From NCBI GenBank assembly GCA_019323355.1, contig JAHWHI010000057.1, positions 1-12,147 on the forward strand: a stretch of DNA of 12,147 nucleotides. Reading direction: 5' to 3'. A program made the position numbers and the translations under genes. Under the pieces are notes generated by a model, which searched no databases, was not told the origin of the DNA, and worked only from the letters and a program-made list of their open reading frames with translations. Origin of the DNA: Candidatus Woesearchaeota archaeon. Lineage in GTDB: Archaea; Nanobdellota; Nanobdellia; Woesearchaeales; WJKV01. This document shows, piece after piece, positions 11,449 through 12,147 of the stretch (positions are counted from its first letter, which is position 1; the number at the start of each line of letters is the position of its first letter).

Positions 11449-12147
11449 TTATGTATCTGTTAACGGTGCTGGCGAAGCACTGGTTGTTATATCTGTAGGT
11501 CCTCCAGGTGGCATTGAAGTTATCTTAATGCTCAAAACATCCATCGGACGTGCGTCTGTAGCTGTCACTAAGACGCTTCCTTCAAAATTAGCAGTTGCAC
11601 TATAAGTCTGGCCAGTGTTTGTATTTGTTATCAGTATTCCTGTTCCCGGAGGGAAACATTTAGCTTCTCCTACAATGTCTCCTACTGAGTTAACGCAGAT
11701 CTCTGCTGTTGTGTATGGAGAACATAATGAGCAAGTCTCGACTTCTTCTGGAACAGCAGGCTCTTCCTCCTCTTCTTCTTCTTCGGGAGGCACTGTAGTT
11801 TCGGGTCCTGCACACTGGCATTTCTCATAATCCCAGCCTTCATAGCAAAGTACTCCCTCTGGAGGTTCGCATACACCGTCTGTCACTCCAGGTTCCTCTG
11901 GAGTTGGTTTCTTTGGAGTAGGTGTCTTTGGTGTAGGAGTTTTTGGTGTTGGCGCAGGTTCCTCTGCTGTTGGAGCTTCTTCTGGTTCCCTTTCTGGAGC
12001 CTGTAGTATTGCTTTAATCTCTGCATTCAATCTGATTGGATTTTGTATGCTGTCCGGAACTTTAATTAGGACATATTCTTTTATCTCAGGGCTTGTCTGG
12101 ACCCCAAAACCTAACCAATATCCTTGTGGAAATGGGAAAGTTGTTGG
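11449..12147 (-). CDS. surface protein with Pro/Thr/Lys and poly-Glu linkers, 5' end beyond window
   Basis: The reading frame is open from the right edge through 232 codons to TAA 11449-11451, so the true start lies outside; an internal TTG at 12030 is not needed as a start. Order in the visible part: a beta-like segment (PQGYWLGFGVQ...EIKEYVLIKVPDSI); an acidic/Pro stretch; a 5-residue repeat PTPKT (11900-11953); a Cys segment with CEPPEGVLCYEGWDYEKCQC; a run of eight glutamates near 11761-11784; another Cys segment (CSLCSPYTTAEICV); and a C-terminal Ig-like domain (GILITNTNTGQTYSATANFEGSVLV, then LSIKITS). The composition is that of an extracellular linker-rich protein. No membrane segment is visible in this part. 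Family not recognised. Convergent with the surface-protein operon. Confidence 0.85.
   Translation of the reverse strand, partial: PTTFPFPQGYWLGFGVQTSPEIKEYVLIKVPDSIQNPIRLNAEIKAILQAPEREPEEAPTAEEPAPTPKTPTPKTPTPKKPTPEEPGVTDGVCEPPEGVLCYEGWDYEKCQCAGPETTVPPEEEEEEEEPAVPEEVETCSLCSPYTTAEICVNSVGDIVGEAKCFPPGTGILITNTNTGQTYSATANFEGSVLVTATDARPMDVLSIKITSMPPGGPTDITTSASPAPLTDT
11900..11953 (-). repeat. 15-nt tandem repeat coding PTPKT
   Basis: Three full 15-nt units (11900-11914, 11915-11929, 11930-11944) and a partial fourth encode Pro-Thr-Pro-Lys-Thr/Lys repeats on the minus strand. Units differ at third codon positions. Such repeats commonly vary in copy number and form extended linkers. Confidence 0.75.

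Noticed and set aside
11449..11976. CRISPR or other direct-repeat array suggested by the repeated 15-nt units
   Set aside because: The units are in frame, vary at third positions and encode a PTPKT linker; there are no spacers.
11449..12030. Start of the edge gene at the TTG at 12030
   Set aside because: The frame is open all the way to 12147 with sensible protein sequence, so the TTG codon is an internal leucine and the real start lies outside.
1..12147. tRNA, rRNA or transposase genes
   Set aside because: No T-arm/acceptor pattern, rRNA segment, transposase motif or terminal inverted repeats with target duplication were found by eye.

Overview
The window comes from an archaeon, most likely a DPANN-type lineage (Woesearchaeota/Pacearchaeota-like). 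The archaeal assignment rests on a Taw1 tRNA-wyosine enzyme, a TFS/RpoM transcript-cleavage factor, an ER/archaeal-type (S26B) signal peptidase and an NMD3-family protein, plus AT-rich TATA boxes about 26-29 nt upstream of several start codons (leaderless transcripts). The DPANN placement is an inference from the style of the Cys-rich surface proteins and the compact gene spacing. No tRNA, rRNA, CRISPR array or insertion sequence was seen.

Layout. Positions 1-719 (minus): 5' part of taw1. 797-1285 (plus): a divergently transcribed small PepSY-like protein. 1286-1555: an AT-rich intergenic stretch with a hairpin and a possible tiny leaderless ORF, followed by a small hypothetical gene to 1759. 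1756-2980 (minus): a tightly overlapping operon of signal peptidase I, TFS and a UPF0235/DUF167 protein. 3090-3878 (plus): a lipoprotein built from seven Cys-pair repeats. 3946-4593 (plus): an NMD3-like protein with no cysteines and hence no zinc domain.

4652-11428 (plus) is the most distinctive part: a run of membrane-anchored, mostly secreted proteins whose reading frames are separated by exactly one base (stop-N-ATG) with no internal Shine-Dalgarno. It starts with a 1081-residue Cys-repeat surface protein with a C-terminal membrane anchor and a helical cytoplasmic tail. Next comes an N-terminally anchored protein cut in two by one in-frame TAA, then a lysine-rich membrane protein with a six-Cys ectodomain, then a small anchored Ig-like protein. 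The shared transcription and topology suggest a cell-envelope complex, perhaps for surface display or cell-cell contact; that role is inference. A convergent gene at the right edge (minus, open at its 5' end) carries Pro/Thr/Lys and poly-Glu linkers and an Ig-like C-terminal domain resembling that of the last operon gene.

The signal peptidase, the lipoprotein and the Cys-repeat proteins all concern export and the envelope, whereas Taw1, TFS and NMD3 are information-processing genes.
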